Assembly (NCBI GenBank): GCA_045629945.1
Contig: JAZQSE010000041.1
Location: 62,001-126,000, forward strand
From: UBA1765 sp045629945
GTDB taxonomy: Bacteria > Fibrobacterota > Fibrobacteria > Fibrobacterales > Fibrobacteraceae
Direction: 5' to 3'
DNA length: 64,000 nucleotides
This document shows positions 31,792 through 40,720 of this stretch, one piece after another. Within the stretch, counting starts at the first letter, position 1; the number at the start of each line of letters is the position of its first letter. Made by a program: the position numbers and the translations under genes. Below the pieces are notes generated by a model. That model saw only the letters and a program-made list of their open reading frames with translations. It did not search any database and was not told the origin of the DNA.

Positions 31792-33085
31792 TGTCGCTTA
31801 CCATCGTATTGAACGTATTGCAGGTTCTGTGATTTCTCTTCGTGCTGAAGGTGTTGCAAACCAGGAACTTGCTCAAGTTACAAGCTCTTTCGGTACTTCA
31901 CTCGCTCGCGTGATTCGTATTGATGGCGATATGGTTGACCTTCAGGTTTTTGCCGGGGCTCGCGGTGTTTCCACAGATTCTGAAGTCCGTTTTTTAGGTG
32001 AACCAATGAAGGTTCCTTATAGTGAATCTTTGCTTGGTCGCGTTTTTAACGGGGCAGGAAAGCCTCGTGATAATGGTCCAGAAGTAGATGGCGAACGTAT
32101 TACAATTGGTGGGCCTTCTGTAAACCCAGCTAAGCGTATTATTCCAAAGACAATGGTGCGTACGGGTATTCCAATGATTGACGTTTTCAATACATTGGTT
32201 GTGTCTCAGAAACTCCCTATTTTCTCCATTGCTGGCGAACCTTATAACGAACTTTTGGCACGTATTGCTTTGCAAGCAGAAGTGGATGTCATTATTCTTG
32301 GCGGTATGGGCCTTAAACATGACGACTACCTCTACTTAAAAGACTTCCTTGAAAAGAATGGTGCTTTAGGTCGTACAGTTATGTTTATGCATACGGCTTC
32401 TGACCCAATCGTAGAATGTTTGCTTGTGCCAGATGCTTCTCTTGCAGTAGCAGAAAAGTTTGCAACAGAAGGTAAGAACGTTCTTGTTCTTTTGACTGAT
32501 ATGACAAACTTTGCTGACGCAATGAAAGAAATTGCTATTACAATGGAACAGATTCCTTCTAATCGTGGTTATCCTGGTGATTTGTATTCTTCACTTGCAA
32601 GCCGCTATGAAAAGGCTGTGGACTTTAATGACGCTGGTTCCATTACTATTCTTGCAGTGACGACAATGCCTGGTGACGATGTGACCCACCCAGTTCCAGA
32701 TAACACTGGTTACATTACTGAAGGTCAGTTCTATTTGCGTAAAGGTCGTATTGAACCATTTGGTTCTTTGAGCCGTTTGAAACAACAAGTTAACGGTTCT
32801 ACTCGTTCTGACCATAGAACTATTATGAATACCATGATTCAGCTTTATGCAAGTTATAAAGAAACTCTTGAAAAGCAATCTATGGGCTTCAATATGAGTA
32901 ACTGGGACCAGAAATTATTGAAGTATGGTCTTCGTTTTGAACGAGAAATGATGGATTTGTCTGTGAATATTCCGTTAGAAGCCGCTTTAGACCTTGGCTG
33001 GGCAATTCTTGCTGATTGCTTTGAACCAGAAGAAACGGGTATTCCTTCCAAGATGATTAGTCAATATTGGCCCAAAAAGGGGTAA
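31784..33085 (+). CDS. atpB: V-type ATPase regulatory subunit B
   Basis: The 433-residue non-catalytic subunit lacks a classical P-loop, having SIAGEPYNELLARIALQAE instead, as expected for B. GYPGDLYSSLASRYEKA and DITHPVPDNTGYITEGQ-like blocks are conserved. It alternates with A in the hexamer. GGAGG precedes ATG 31784 inside the end of the A gene. Confidence 0.95.
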   Translation: MHNVAYHRIERIAGSVISLRAEGVANQELAQVTSSFGTSLARVIRIDGDMVDLQVFAGARGVSTDSEVRFLGEPMKVPYSESLLGRVFNGAGKPRDNGPEVDGERITIGGPSVNPAKRIIPKTMVRTGIPMIDVFNTLVVSQKLPIFSIAGEPYNELLARIALQAEVDVIILGGMGLKHDDYLYLKDFLEKNGALGRTVMFMHTASDPIVECLLVPDASLAVAEKFATEGKNVLVLLTDMTNFADAMKEIAITMEQIPSNRGYPGDLYSSLASRYEKAVDFNDAGSITILAVTTMPGDDVTHPVPDNTGYITEGQFYLRKGRIEPFGSLSRLKQQVNGSTRSDHRTIMNTMIQLYASYKETLEKQSMGFNMSNWDQKLLKYGLRFEREMMDLSVNIPLEAALDLGWAILADCFEPEETGIPSKMISQYWPKKG

Positions 33086-33088
33086 TTG

Positions 33089-33721
33089 ATGGCGAAAGTC
33101 AAGTTAACAAAAAATACCCTGAAGGCCGAACGTGATGCATTGAAACGCTACCAGCGTTACTTGCCGACGTTGCTTTTGAAAAAGCAACAATTGCAAATGG
33201 AAATGCGCACGTTGCAAGAAAGGGTTTTAGCAAAACGAGATGAAGAAGACAAACTTCGTAAAGGAATGGCTTCTTGGATTTCGCTTTATGCTGAACCAGT
33301 TCAGTGGGCTGATTACTTATCGGTTAAAGAAGTCCGTCAAGGAGAAGGTAATATTGCCGGTGTTCGTATTCCAACCTATGATGGAGTCGATTTCAATGTC
33401 AATTTGCCGGATTTCTTTACAACACCTGTGTGGGTTGATGATGGTATTCGTGCTTTACAAGGGCTTATTTCTTTACGTTTAGAACGTCGTGTTTTAGAAC
33501 GCCAATACGAATTACTTTCGATTGAATTGCGTACCACGAGTCAGCGGGTTAATCTCTTTGAAAAGGTTAAAATTCCAGAATCCAAAGATAATATCCGTAA
33601 AATCAATATTTTCCTTGGCGACCAGCAAACGAGCGGTGTGGCTCGTTCCAAACTTGCAAAAGGTAAATCTTCTGCACGTGCTGCCGCTTTAGATGCTCAA
33701 AGTGAGGAGGCAGCTGCATGA
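33089..33721 (+). CDS. atpD: V-type ATPase subunit D (central stalk)
   Basis: The 210-residue product is mostly two long antiparallel helices: an N-terminal KLTKNTLKAERDALKRYQRYLPTLLLKKQQLQ block and a C-terminal coiled coil ending in VNLFEKVKIPESKDNIRKINIFLGDQQ, the D-subunit signature. ATG 33089 is preferred to the abutting TTG 33086. The start of the I subunit overlaps its end by four bases. Confidence 0.92.
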   Translation: MAKVKLTKNTLKAERDALKRYQRYLPTLLLKKQQLQMEMRTLQERVLAKRDEEDKLRKGMASWISLYAEPVQWADYLSVKEVRQGEGNIAGVRIPTYDGVDFNVNLPDFFTTPVWVDDGIRALQGLISLRLERRVLERQYELLSIELRTTSQRVNLFEKVKIPESKDNIRKINIFLGDQQTSGVARSKLAKGKSSARAAALDAQSEEAAA

Positions 33722-35553
33722 TAACCCCTATGAAAAAGGTTACCATCCTTTGCCTTGAAAAGGATAAAGAAACTTCTTTGGAAACACTCAGAGAAATGGG
33801 TGTTTTGCATGTAACTCCACTTGTAAACCCTACAGGTGTAAAGTTGAATGCCGCCAAAGCTAAGGTTTTGCATGTTCGTAAAGCTTTGGAAGCAGTTCCT
33901 GATAAATCAAACAAAGATCCTTTACAAGTAGAAAAACCTATAGAAACGGTTCATGAATTGCTTTCTGTCCGTAAAAATGCGACAGATGAAATTTCAAAAT
34001 TGCGTAATGATTTATTGCGTTTTGAATCTTTTGGCAATCTAGACCCAAAATCTATAGAATCTCTTGCAGAAAAAGGCGTTTTTGTCAAACTTTACGAAGT
34101 GGATGCCGGTAAATCTATTTCGGTTGATGGTGAAGCTTTAGTTTTGCCATTTGGTAAAAATGCAAATGGTATGACTTATGCTGTTATTAGCAGAAATACT
34201 CCTGTCTCTGTGAATAACGCGATAGAAATGCCTTTGCCTTCTTTGTCTCTTGCAGAAATGCGTTCTGGTCTAGAAAAAGCAAATGCCGAAATCCAAAAAG
34301 TAGAAGATTCTCTTGAAGGCTTAGCAGCTTCACGTTCTCAGATTGTTTCAGAATTGAATTCTGCAAGTGAAGAATTAGAATTGCAAGAAGTTGCTGGAGG
34401 TATGATTGGGAATTCTTGCATTACAATGATTCAAGGATTTTGCCCGGTTTCTCGTTTAGCTGAAATTCAAGAAGCTGCTAAAGTAAATGGTTGGGGAGTT
34501 CGAGAAGAAGAACCTTCTGAAGATGACCTTGTCCCAACGCTTCTTACTCATAAAGCAGTGGCTAAGCCAATGCAGTTCCTTTATGATATTATTGGAATTG
34601 CTCCTGGATATAGAGAAATAGACGTTTCTGCAGTATTCCTTGCATTTTTCAGTTTGTTCTTTGCGATTATTGTTGGGGATGCTTTTTACGGGATTTTGTT
34701 CTTAGCCTTAACAATTGTTGCTCGAATCAAAATGCCTAATTCTAAAAGCACAGGCTTTAGCTTTATGTATTTGATGAGTGGGGCTACGATTGTATGGGGA
34801 GTTCTTAATGCTAGTTATCTTGGCTTGACTCCAGAAATTGCTCCTTGGGTCGCAAATTTAGATTTAGTCAATCATTCTTGGTGCCCGTCTCCATTGAAAT
34901 CTGCCATGGAATGGATTCGAGATAAGTCTAATATGCAATTTTTCTGTTTCTGCATAGCTGTAGTGCATTTGACTATTGCTCATGTTTGGAATATCGTAGT
35001 CCAAGTGAAACATAAGAGTACGACGGCGTTGGCTCAGTTAGGGTGGTTATTCTCTACTTGGTATATGTTCTTTTTGGCTGGGAACATGGTTCTTGGGCAA
35101 AAAGTTCCGGAATTCTGTAGGAATTTCTTTAGTGGGCCAACTTCTGCTCCTATGATATATGTGCTTATTGCTGGCGTTGTCTTGCTTGTTTTGTTCTCTG
35201 TTCCTGTTTCAAAATTGAAAGAAGAATGGATTTCAATTCCAATGCTTGCACTAAACATTGTCAATAATTTTGTGGATGTTATTAGCTATATTCGTTTATT
35301 TGCAGTAGGCCTTTCAGGGGCTGCAATTGCTGAATCTTTCAGCGAAATGTTAGCACCAATGTTTGGCTCAATAGGTGGTTTACTCGGTGCAGCGATTGTA
35401 TTGTTGTTAGTTCATGCTTTGAATATAGCTTTAGCTGTAATGGGCGTTGCTGTGCATGCTGTGCGCTTGAATACGCTTGAATTTTCAAATGGGTTGGATT
35501 TGCAATGGAGTGGATTCAACTTTAATCCGTTCAAAAAACGGGAAATCAATTAA
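33718..35553 (+). CDS. V-type ATPase subunit I (membrane a-subunit)
   Basis: The 611-residue protein has a cytoplasmic N-terminal half with coiled coils (about 80-240) and a C-terminal half with about seven membrane helices. It carries ALNIVNNFVDVISYIRLFAVGLSGAAIAESF, with the essential Arg of the ion half-channels in SYIRLFAVG. It forms the stator that faces the K ring. Confidence 0.93.
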   Translation: MITPMKKVTILCLEKDKETSLETLREMGVLHVTPLVNPTGVKLNAAKAKVLHVRKALEAVPDKSNKDPLQVEKPIETVHELLSVRKNATDEISKLRNDLLRFESFGNLDPKSIESLAEKGVFVKLYEVDAGKSISVDGEALVLPFGKNANGMTYAVISRNTPVSVNNAIEMPLPSLSLAEMRSGLEKANAEIQKVEDSLEGLAASRSQIVSELNSASEELELQEVAGGMIGNSCITMIQGFCPVSRLAEIQEAAKVNGWGVREEEPSEDDLVPTLLTHKAVAKPMQFLYDIIGIAPGYREIDVSAVFLAFFSLFFAIIVGDAFYGILFLALTIVARIKMPNSKSTGFSFMYLMSGATIVWGVLNASYLGLTPEIAPWVANLDLVNHSWCPSPLKSAMEWIRDKSNMQFFCFCIAVVHLTIAHVWNIVVQVKHKSTTALAQLGWLFSTWYMFFLAGNMVLGQKVPEFCRNFFSGPTSAPMIYVLIAGVVLLVLFSVPVSKLKEEWISIPMLALNIVNNFVDVISYIRLFAVGLSGAAIAESFSEMLAPMFGSIGGLLGAAIVLLLVHALNIALAVMGVAVHAVRLNTLEFSNGLDLQWSGFNFNPFKKREIN

Positions 35554-35576
35554 AATCAACAAGAAGAGGTAAAAAT

Positions 35577-36038
35577 ATGTTAGATCACGAAACCATGGTT
35601 ACTCTTGGCAAAATGGGTGCAGCAGCAGCTCTGGGTCTTGGGGCATTAGGCTCTGCTCTTGGTTGCGGTACTGCAGGTATGTCTGCAATTGCTGTTTGGA
35701 AAAAGGCTTATGCTCAAGGCAAAAGCGCTCTTTTCACTCTCCTTGTTTTTGTCGGGGCTCCTATTTCTCAGACTATTTATGGGATGCTTTTGATGAACTT
35801 TATCTTAGGTGCTGCCGAAGGTAAAGATTTCACTAACTGGGCTGCTTGTTTAGGTGCTGGTATCTTTGGCGGTTTGGGAATGATGGCTTCTGCTTGGTAT
35901 CAAGGTAAGGCTGCTGCTGTTGCTTGTGACGCTTTAGGTGAAACTGGCAAGGGCATGGTGAACTACTTGATGGTTCTAGGTGTTGTTGAAACTGTTGCCT
36001 TGTTTGTGATGGTATTTGCTACCCAGACATTCGGATAA
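35577..36038 (+). CDS. V-type ATPase subunit K, copy 1
   Basis: The 153-residue proteolipid has four membrane helices. By alignment with Enterococcus hirae NtpK, ion-site residues are Ser64-Gln65 in APISQTIYG, Gln109 in WYQGKAA and Glu138 in VVETVALF. NtpK has Thr64, Gln65, Gln110 and Glu139 as sodium ligands, so copy 1 keeps a sodium-type site. AAGAGG precedes the ATG. Confidence 0.92.
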   Translation: MLDHETMVTLGKMGAAAALGLGALGSALGCGTAGMSAIAVWKKAYAQGKSALFTLLVFVGAPISQTIYGMLLMNFILGAAEGKDFTNWAACLGAGIFGGLGMMASAWYQGKAAAVACDALGETGKGMVNYLMVLGVVETVALFVMVFATQTFG

Positions 36039-36055
36039 TAGGTAGGTTGTTTATA

Positions 36056-36091
36056 CAGAAAAACGGCTCTATGCTAAAAGTCGTTTTTCTG
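36056..36091 (+). terminator. Hairpin between the two K genes, possible partial terminator
   Basis: CAGAAAAACGGCT and AGTCGTTTTTCTG form a 13-pair stem (one G-T) with a ten-base loop. The T-rich side is inside the stem, so it may lower rather than stop transcription into copy 2. Confidence 0.5.
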
Positions 36092-36124
36092 AAATTTACT
36101 CCCTAAACCTTAAGGATAACGAAT

Positions 36125-36583
36125 ATGGATCAACAGACTATTACGACTTTAGCCAAAATGGGTGCAGCAGCTGCTCTGGGGCTTTCTGCTGTGGGGTCTG
36201 CTATGGGTTGCAGTACTGCAGGCATGGCGGCTATAGGCGCTTGGAAAAAAGCGTATCTTAAAGGCAAAAATGCGTTGTTTACGCTCTTAGTTTTTGTTGG
36301 CGCTCCGATTGCACAGACAATTTATGGTATGCTCTTGATGAATTCCATTTTGAGTGCAGTAGCAAAACCTGATTTTACCAACTGGGCGGCTTGTCTTGGA
36401 GTTGGTATTTTCGGTGGTCTTGGTATTATGATTTCTGCATGGTACGTGGGCAAAGCGGCTGCAAATGCTTCTAATGCTTTAGGAGAAACCGGAAAAGGGT
36501 TAGTTAATAGCTTAATGGTTCTTGGTGTTGGAGAAACTGTAGCGCTATTTGTTATGGTCTTTTCAATGATGCTTGTATCGTAG
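36125..36583 (+). CDS. V-type ATPase subunit K, copy 2
   Basis: The 152-residue proteolipid is closely similar to copy 1 over its length. It differs at the predicted ion site: Ala63 in APIAQTIYG replaces Ser64 and Val108 in WYVGKAA replaces Gln109, while Gln64 and Glu137 remain. AAGGATA precedes ATG 36125. It may form a mixed K ring with copy 1 or a ring used under other conditions. Confidence 0.92.
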   Translation: MDQQTITTLAKMGAAAALGLSAVGSAMGCSTAGMAAIGAWKKAYLKGKNALFTLLVFVGAPIAQTIYGMLLMNSILSAVAKPDFTNWAACLGVGIFGGLGIMISAWYVGKAAANASNALGETGKGLVNSLMVLGVGETVALFVMVFSMMLVS

Positions 36584-36615
36584 CTTAAAAACAACATTTT
36601 AAAAGCCTAATTTTA

Positions 36616-36649
36616 AAAACTACTATACGAGTGTGTAGTAGTTTTTCTT
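36616..36649 (+). terminator. Terminator of the V-ATPase operon
   Basis: AAAACTACTA pairs with TAGTAGTTTT around a ten-base loop, followed by T-rich sequence. Confidence 0.75.
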
Positions 36650-36678
36650 ATTTAATTTCCTTTTGCTATTTTTGGCAT

Positions 36679-37821
36679 ATGCAAAAAAATCCGTTTGAAC
36701 TTTTAAAAACTTCTGAAAAATCAAAAGCAAGGCTTGGTAAATTAACGACTGCTCATGGAGTGGTGAATACACCTATTTTTATGCCGGTTGGGACAGCTGC
36801 AACGGTTAAAGGGGTAATGCCTAGAGATTTAAAAGAAATGCAGGCTGAAATTATACTGGCAAATACTTATCACCTTTATTTGCGCCCTGGGACTGATGTT
36901 GTTGCGGCTGCCGGAGGCGTTCAGAAATTTTCAGGTTTTAATGGCCCGATGCTTACAGATAGTGGTGGCTTTCAAGTCTGGAGTTTGAAAGATTTGCGGA
37001 AAATCAAAAAAGAAGGCGTTGAATTTAGAAGCCATTTAGATGGATCTAAGCACTTCTTTTCGCCTGCGAGTGTGATGAAAGCACAGCGTGAAATCGGGGC
37101 AGATATTATTATGGCGTTTGATGAATGTACGCCTTACCCAAGCACATTAGAAGAAGCGAAACATTCTCTAGCTTACACGGAACGCTGGACAAGAGAGGCT
37201 ATGGAATGGTTGAAAGAAAACCCTGCACTTCATGGTTATCCACAATACTTTTTTGGAATTGTGCAAGGTGGAATGCATAAAGAATTGCGGGCTAAAGCTA
37301 TTGAAACTCTGAAAGAACTTTCTCCAGATGGTTATGCTCTTGGGGGATTGTCTGTTGGCGAACCGCCAGAAGTGATGTATGAAATAGCTGATTTTTGTAC
37401 CGACCTTTTACCACAAGATAGAGCTCGTTATGTAATGGGCGTTGGAACACCATGGAATTTGCTTGAACTGATTCTTCGTGGTGTAGATATGTGTGATTGT
37501 GTAATGCCTAGCCGCAATGCTCGAAATGGAATGCTTTTTACAAGTCAGGGAGTTTTACGTTATAAAGCTGGGCGTTATGCGCGCATAGTTGATGAAGCAC
37601 CAGACCCTGAATGTTCTTGTTATACATGTAGAAATTTCAGCAAGGCTTACCTTAGGCATTTGTTTCAAGCAGGAGAAATGCTTGGGATGACGCTTGCAAC
37701 AATACACAATTTGCATTTTTATTTAGAATTGATGCGTCAAGCTAAGCAGAAAATTGCCGAAGGTGTTTTTGAAGAATGGGCTTTAGAACAAATTCCTATT
37801 TTACAACGAGACATTCCTTAA
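36679..37821 (+). CDS. tgt: tRNA-guanine transglycosylase (queuosine synthesis)
   Basis: Tgt swaps guanine 34 for preQ1 in GUN tRNAs. The 380-residue TIM-barrel protein has MLTDSGGFQVWSL with the catalytic Asp, FGIVQGGM, YALGGLSVGEP and VMGVGTPWNLLELILRGVDMCDCVMPSRNARNG. The zinc site is CSCYTC with a His in TIHNLHFY. ATG 36679 is the conserved start (MQKNPFELLKTSEKSKARLG). There is no ribosome site, and TATTTT (36667-36672) lies six bases before it. Confidence 0.95.
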   Translation: MQKNPFELLKTSEKSKARLGKLTTAHGVVNTPIFMPVGTAATVKGVMPRDLKEMQAEIILANTYHLYLRPGTDVVAAAGGVQKFSGFNGPMLTDSGGFQVWSLKDLRKIKKEGVEFRSHLDGSKHFFSPASVMKAQREIGADIIMAFDECTPYPSTLEEAKHSLAYTERWTREAMEWLKENPALHGYPQYFFGIVQGGMHKELRAKAIETLKELSPDGYALGGLSVGEPPEVMYEIADFCTDLLPQDRARYVMGVGTPWNLLELILRGVDMCDCVMPSRNARNGMLFTSQGVLRYKAGRYARIVDEAPDPECSCYTCRNFSKAYLRHLFQAGEMLGMTLATIHNLHFYLELMRQAKQKIAEGVFEEWALEQIPILQRDIP

Positions 37822-37868
37822 GGCAATTGCTAAATTTGTTTTATAAAGATTTTTTTTGGGAGGCTTAT

Positions 37869-38897
37869 ATGTCTGAAGAACTTAAGTTGAATTTTGTTGA
37901 TCCAATGCCAATGCGCTATGGAGAAAATTCTCACCAAGCAGCTGTCTTTTATCGTGACCCAAATTGGGATGAAGCAAGCCTTGCTACAGCAAAGCAACTT
38001 CATGGGAAAGAACTTTCTTATAACAACATCGTAGATGCTGATGCAGCTCTTGAAATGGCTCGCGAATTTAGCGATTCTAATGCCGTTGTTATTGTAAAAC
38101 ACATGAACCCTTGCGGACTTGCTACTGGAGAAACTCTTGCAGAAGCTTTTGAAGCAGCTTGGGCTGGAGATCCGGTTTCTGCATTTGGTTCTGTAATTGC
38201 TGTTACTCGTAAAGTGGATTTAGCAACAGCAACTCTCTTGAAAGGGCGTTTTGTAGAAATTTTGCTTGCTCCAGCATTTGATGATGATGCTCTTGAATTT
38301 CTTTGTAATAAATCAAAAGACATTCGTTTGTTAGAAGTCGGTGAAATTCGCCCACCAAAGCCAGGTAAAGTTTATAAGCATGTGATTGGCGGTATGCTTG
38401 TTCAAGATCGCGATGTAGGTACTTGGGATAAATTCGAGTGCGTTACAGATATGAAATTCCCAGAAAATAAAGAAAAACTCGCTCGCTTTACATGGCTTGT
38501 AACAAAGCATACTAAGTCTAATGCTATTGTAATGGGTTACGAATACAAACCAGGTTATTTCCAAGTGATGGGTTTAGGTCCTGGTCAGCCAAACAGAATT
38601 GATTCTAACTTGAGACTTTGTCAACCACGTGTTCGTGATAATGTGGCTCGTTTACCAGAAGCAGAAGGGAAGTCACAAGCAGAATTAGCTGAATTAGAAA
38701 AGAAAATTTTTGGAGAATTGGTAATGGGTTCAGATGCGTTCTTCCCGTTCCCAGATAACATTGAAGCTTGTGCTGAAGCTGGTGTGCGTTATGTGGTACA
38801 ACCAGGTGGCTCTAAAAATGATAATCTTTCTATAGAAGCTTGTAATAAACTTGGTGTTGCCATGGTCTTTACCGGAATGCGCCATTTTAGACATTAA
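37869..38897 (+). CDS. purH: AICAR transformylase domain protein, stand-alone PurH C-terminal part
   Basis: The 342-residue protein matches only the formyltransferase half of PurH: MPMRYGENSHQAAVFYRD, HGKELSYNNIVDADAALEMAREF, VIVKHMNPCGLATG (catalytic Lys-His) and DAFFPFPDNIEACAEAGVRYVVQPGGS. The N-terminal IMP cyclohydrolase (MGS-like) domain of bifunctional PurH is absent and does not precede it. GGAGG lies before ATG 37869. The cyclohydrolase step must be done by another gene outside the window. Confidence 0.88.
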   Translation: MSEELKLNFVDPMPMRYGENSHQAAVFYRDPNWDEASLATAKQLHGKELSYNNIVDADAALEMAREFSDSNAVVIVKHMNPCGLATGETLAEAFEAAWAGDPVSAFGSVIAVTRKVDLATATLLKGRFVEILLAPAFDDDALEFLCNKSKDIRLLEVGEIRPPKPGKVYKHVIGGMLVQDRDVGTWDKFECVTDMKFPENKEKLARFTWLVTKHTKSNAIVMGYEYKPGYFQVMGLGPGQPNRIDSNLRLCQPRVRDNVARLPEAEGKSQAELAELEKKIFGELVMGSDAFFPFPDNIEACAEAGVRYVVQPGGSKNDNLSIEACNKLGVAMVFTGMRHFRH

Positions 38898-38906
38898 GGG
38901 CACTTG

Positions 38907-39353
38907 ATGACTTTTCAAGAAAAACAAGAAAGTAAAGCCTATTTAGCTGTTCTCAATTATTTGAGAACAGCTAGACTTGAATCTTCTGAAAAGAAAAAAG
39001 CATGGGATGAATTTCAGCAGGCTTTAGATGGGATTGTGATAGATGATTCTTTTAAGTCTGCCATTCAGTTTTGGGTTTTAGAAAATTTGGAACACCATCA
39101 TCCAGAAGCGATTCGTGTGCGAGAATTGCATGAAATGGAATCTATTTTGATTTCTTCTGCTGCGCATTGTAAGTTTCTTGAAGCCACTCATCATGGTATG
39201 ATTAGTCTTCCGCAAGGAGAGCGTTTGCTTGATGAGCTTTTAGAAAATAATGAAACGCAGTTTGATGGTTGTGATGAAACTCAGATGGAAAATGGTCTTT
39301 TGCGTATTTGGAAACGAAACGCTTCTAAATACAAGGATGTAAAAGTTAATTGA
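38907..39353 (+). CDS. Conserved-looking hypothetical protein between purH and trmFO
   Basis: The 148-residue product is hydrophilic and probably all helical, with no signal peptide, membrane segment or metal motif. It is rich in Glu (ESSEKKKAWDEFQQALDGIV; ENLEHHHPEAIRVRELHEME). ATG 38907 follows a TTG in the same frame. It overlaps trmFO by one base (TGATG), so it is very likely translated with it. I do not recognise a family. Confidence 0.6.
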   Translation: MTFQEKQESKAYLAVLNYLRTARLESSEKKKAWDEFQQALDGIVIDDSFKSAIQFWVLENLEHHHPEAIRVRELHEMESILISSAAHCKFLEATHHGMISLPQGERLLDELLENNETQFDGCDETQMENGLLRIWKRNASKYKDVKVN

Positions 39354-40702
39354 TGGAAACAAAACGTGTTAGGGTTATAGGTGCTGGTCTTGCAGGTTCT
39401 GAAGCCGCATTACAATTAGCTTCTTTTGGCTTTGATGTAGACTTGTATGAAATGCGACCAGAAAAACCTACTCCCGCCCACAGGGGCGGGGCGCTAGCAC
39501 AGTTAGTTTGCTCCAATAGCTTTAAAGGACTTGCTTTGACTTCGGCTCATGGACTTTTAAAGAATGAGCTGAATATGCTTGGGAGTTTTCTTTTAAAAGC
39601 TGCAGAGCGTACAGCGGTCCCGGCCGGAGAATCTTTAACGGTTAATCGCGATTTATTCAGTGAAGAAGTAGAACGTTTGATTCTTGCTTGCCCAAATATT
39701 ACTTTGCATAGAGAAGAAGTAAAAACACTTGAAGGTGAGTTCCCGACAATTGTTGCCGCAGGCCCATTAGCAAGTGATACTCTTGCCGATGATATTTTTA
39801 AACGCCTCGGGAGTGAACGTTTACATTTCTTTGATGCCATTGCTCCAGTTGTTGAAACAGAAAGTATTGATTTTGAACATGCTTTTTACAAGAATCGCTG
39901 GGAAAAGGGCGAAACAGAAGATTTTATCAATTGTCCTTTAGATAAAGAAACGTATGATTTATTTGTGCAGAAATTGCGTGAAGCAGAATCTATAGAACCT
40001 AGGCCATTTGAAAAACATGAATTGTTTGAAGGTTGTTTGCCGATTGAAGAAATGGCAAGGCGTGGAACAGAAACTTTACGTTATGGTCCAATGCGCCCTG
40101 TAGGTTTAGGAATAAATCCTACCGGAAAAAAATGGCATGCTGTTATTCAGTTGCGAGCAGAAAATGCACAGAAGACTCTTTTCAATATGGTTGGGTTTCA
40201 AACGCGTTTAAAGTGGGGAACTCAGAAAGAAATTTTTTCAATGGTGCCAGCTTTAAAAAATGCCCGTTTTGCAAGACTTGGCTGCATGCACCGAAATACA
40301 TTTATAGAATCACCAAAACTTCTTGATGAAACGCTTCGTTTGCGCCCAGAATTACCTTGTGCAAAGGGGATTCCGCCAACATGGTTTGCAGGGCAAATTA
40401 CAGGTGCTGAAGGTTATACAGAAGCAATCGCTACAGGTTGGTATGCAGCCTGGAATTTAGCATCTACATTAATTCATGGAAAGCCAAAACCTTTGCCAGA
40501 AGAATCTTGCATAGCTTCTCTTTTAAGACAATTAGTTTTCCCCAATGAAAATTTCCAGCCAATGAATTTCAACTTTGGCCTTTTGCCGCATAAGCAAGAA
40601 ATGAAAAAGAAAAATAAAAAGGAAATTTTAGGAAATGAAGCCATTTTAGCTGTAACGAAATGGCTACAAGAAAGAGAACAATTCCCTTATGCTATAACCT
40701 AA
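39353..40702 (+). CDS. trmFO: TrmFO, folate-dependent tRNA (m5U54) methyltransferase
   Basis: TrmFO uses methylenetetrahydrofolate and FADH2 to make ribothymidine 54 in tRNA. The 449-residue protein has the FAD motif VIGAGLAGSEAALQLA, the family block VCSNSFKGLALTSAHGLLKNEL with its catalytic Cys, YGPMRPVGL, GCMHRNTFI and the C-terminal GQITGAEGYTEAIATG. Confidence 0.95.
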   Translation: METKRVRVIGAGLAGSEAALQLASFGFDVDLYEMRPEKPTPAHRGGALAQLVCSNSFKGLALTSAHGLLKNELNMLGSFLLKAAERTAVPAGESLTVNRDLFSEEVERLILACPNITLHREEVKTLEGEFPTIVAAGPLASDTLADDIFKRLGSERLHFFDAIAPVVETESIDFEHAFYKNRWEKGETEDFINCPLDKETYDLFVQKLREAESIEPRPFEKHELFEGCLPIEEMARRGTETLRYGPMRPVGLGINPTGKKWHAVIQLRAENAQKTLFNMVGFQTRLKWGTQKEIFSMVPALKNARFARLGCMHRNTFIESPKLLDETLRLRPELPCAKGIPPTWFAGQITGAEGYTEAIATGWYAAWNLASTLIHGKPKPLPEESCIASLLRQLVFPNENFQPMNFNFGLLPHKQEMKKKNKKEILGNEAILAVTKWLQEREQFPYAIT

Positions 40703-40720
40703 TCTAAGTGTATTACGAGT

